Shown here in pieces: positions 59,115 through 59,133 of a DNA stretch of 59,133 bases (position 1 is its first letter; every line of letters starts with the position of its first letter). The notes below the pieces were generated by a model that was given only the letters and a program-made list of their open reading frames with translations, did not search any database and was not told the DNA's origin. The DNA is from Candidatus Ventrousia excrementavium (GTDB taxonomy: Bacteria; Bacillota; Clostridia; Oscillospirales; Butyricicoccaceae): NCBI GenBank assembly GCA_018714845.1, contig DVMR01000008.1, positions 1 through 59,133 of the forward strand, written 5' to 3'. Made by a program: the position numbers and the translations under genes.

Positions 59115-59133
59115 ATGAAAGCGCACAGCAAGG
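59115..59133 (+). CDS. Possible start of the next gene (truncated by the window)
   Basis: An ATG at 59115 opens a frame (MKAHSK) to the window end. It lies only 7 bases after the -10 hexamer and has no ribosome site, so it would be at or next to the transcription start. Either the mRNA is leaderless or the true start lies beyond the window. Confidence 0.25.

Overview
The window is about 59 kb of gene-dense, moderately GC-rich DNA (by eye in the high 50s %). It looks like the chromosome of a Gram-positive anaerobe of the Clostridia. The evidence is S-layer-homology proteins, a six-gene Rnf complex in the clostridial order CDGEAB, a complete lysine-fermentation gene set, BlaI/BlaR1-type regulation, YitT and CvpA-era Firmicutes housekeeping genes, and strong Shine-Dalgarno sites. 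The lysine-to-butyrate genes together with Rnf suggest a butyrate-producing Oscillospiraceae relative such as Intestinimonas or Flavonifractor. That placement is inference from gene content. I saw no tRNA or rRNA gene, CRISPR array, insertion sequence or phage module.

Layout. 1-2.6 kb: the end of an S-layer protein, then an autoregulated GntR(YtrA)-ABC exporter operon. 2.6-4.3 kb: a structured leader with terminator ahead of a CNNM/CorC-type transporter. 4.4-7.2 kb (minus): a BlaI repressor, a BlaR1-like M56 metallopeptidase receptor and a small membrane protein, with two BlaI-type operators. 7.5-12.9 kb: corA, then an overlapping operon of lspA, a RluD-type pseudouridine synthase, a HAD phosphatase, a P1/DmpA peptidase and YitT. 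12.9-14.6 kb: a 36-residue Asn/Gln-rich peptide gene on the minus strand and an S-layer protein with an internal repeat. 14.8-19.1 kb: YebC, LepA, HemW and a GNAT acetyltransferase. 19.1-27.8 kb: the lysine-fermentation locus: kamB, kamC, a lysine riboswitch with two tandem terminators, then kal, kce, kdd, kamA, kamD and kamE. 27.9-33.0 kb: M20 hydrolase (AbgB/PM20D2-like), M20 peptidase, a soluble CapA-like protein and an AbgA-like M20 hydrolase. 33.1-35.3 kb: divergent upp and uracil permease. 35.4-40.9 kb (minus): an oligopeptide ABC importer. 41.1-47.0 kb (minus): a nucleotidase, acetyltransferase, AbrB-type and TRIC-type membrane proteins, and an anchored glycosidase-like protein. 47.1-52.1 kb (minus): rnfCDGEAB. 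52.3-59.1 kb: an unknown large membrane protein, an SGNH hydrolase, MtaB, a TmrB-like kinase, a D,D-carboxypeptidase, a small P-loop protein and the start of another transcript.

How the genes work together. KamA, KamDE, Kdd, Kce and Kal convert lysine through beta-lysine, 3,5-diaminohexanoate and 3-keto-5-aminohexanoate to acetoacetate and crotonyl-CoA; KamB and KamC are the presumed reactivase for the B12 enzyme KamDE. Rnf would turn the reduced ferredoxin made later in butyrate formation into an ion gradient. The M20 hydrolases and the peptide importer could supply amino acids, possibly including lysine.

The most interesting element is the lysine riboswitch at about 21552-21717. Its closing-helix 3' strand is the same sequence as the 5' arm of the following terminator. 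This predicts that lysine turns the operon on, the reverse of the usual biosynthetic lysine riboswitch. A second terminator follows, and its 5' arm can pair with the released 3' arm of the first.
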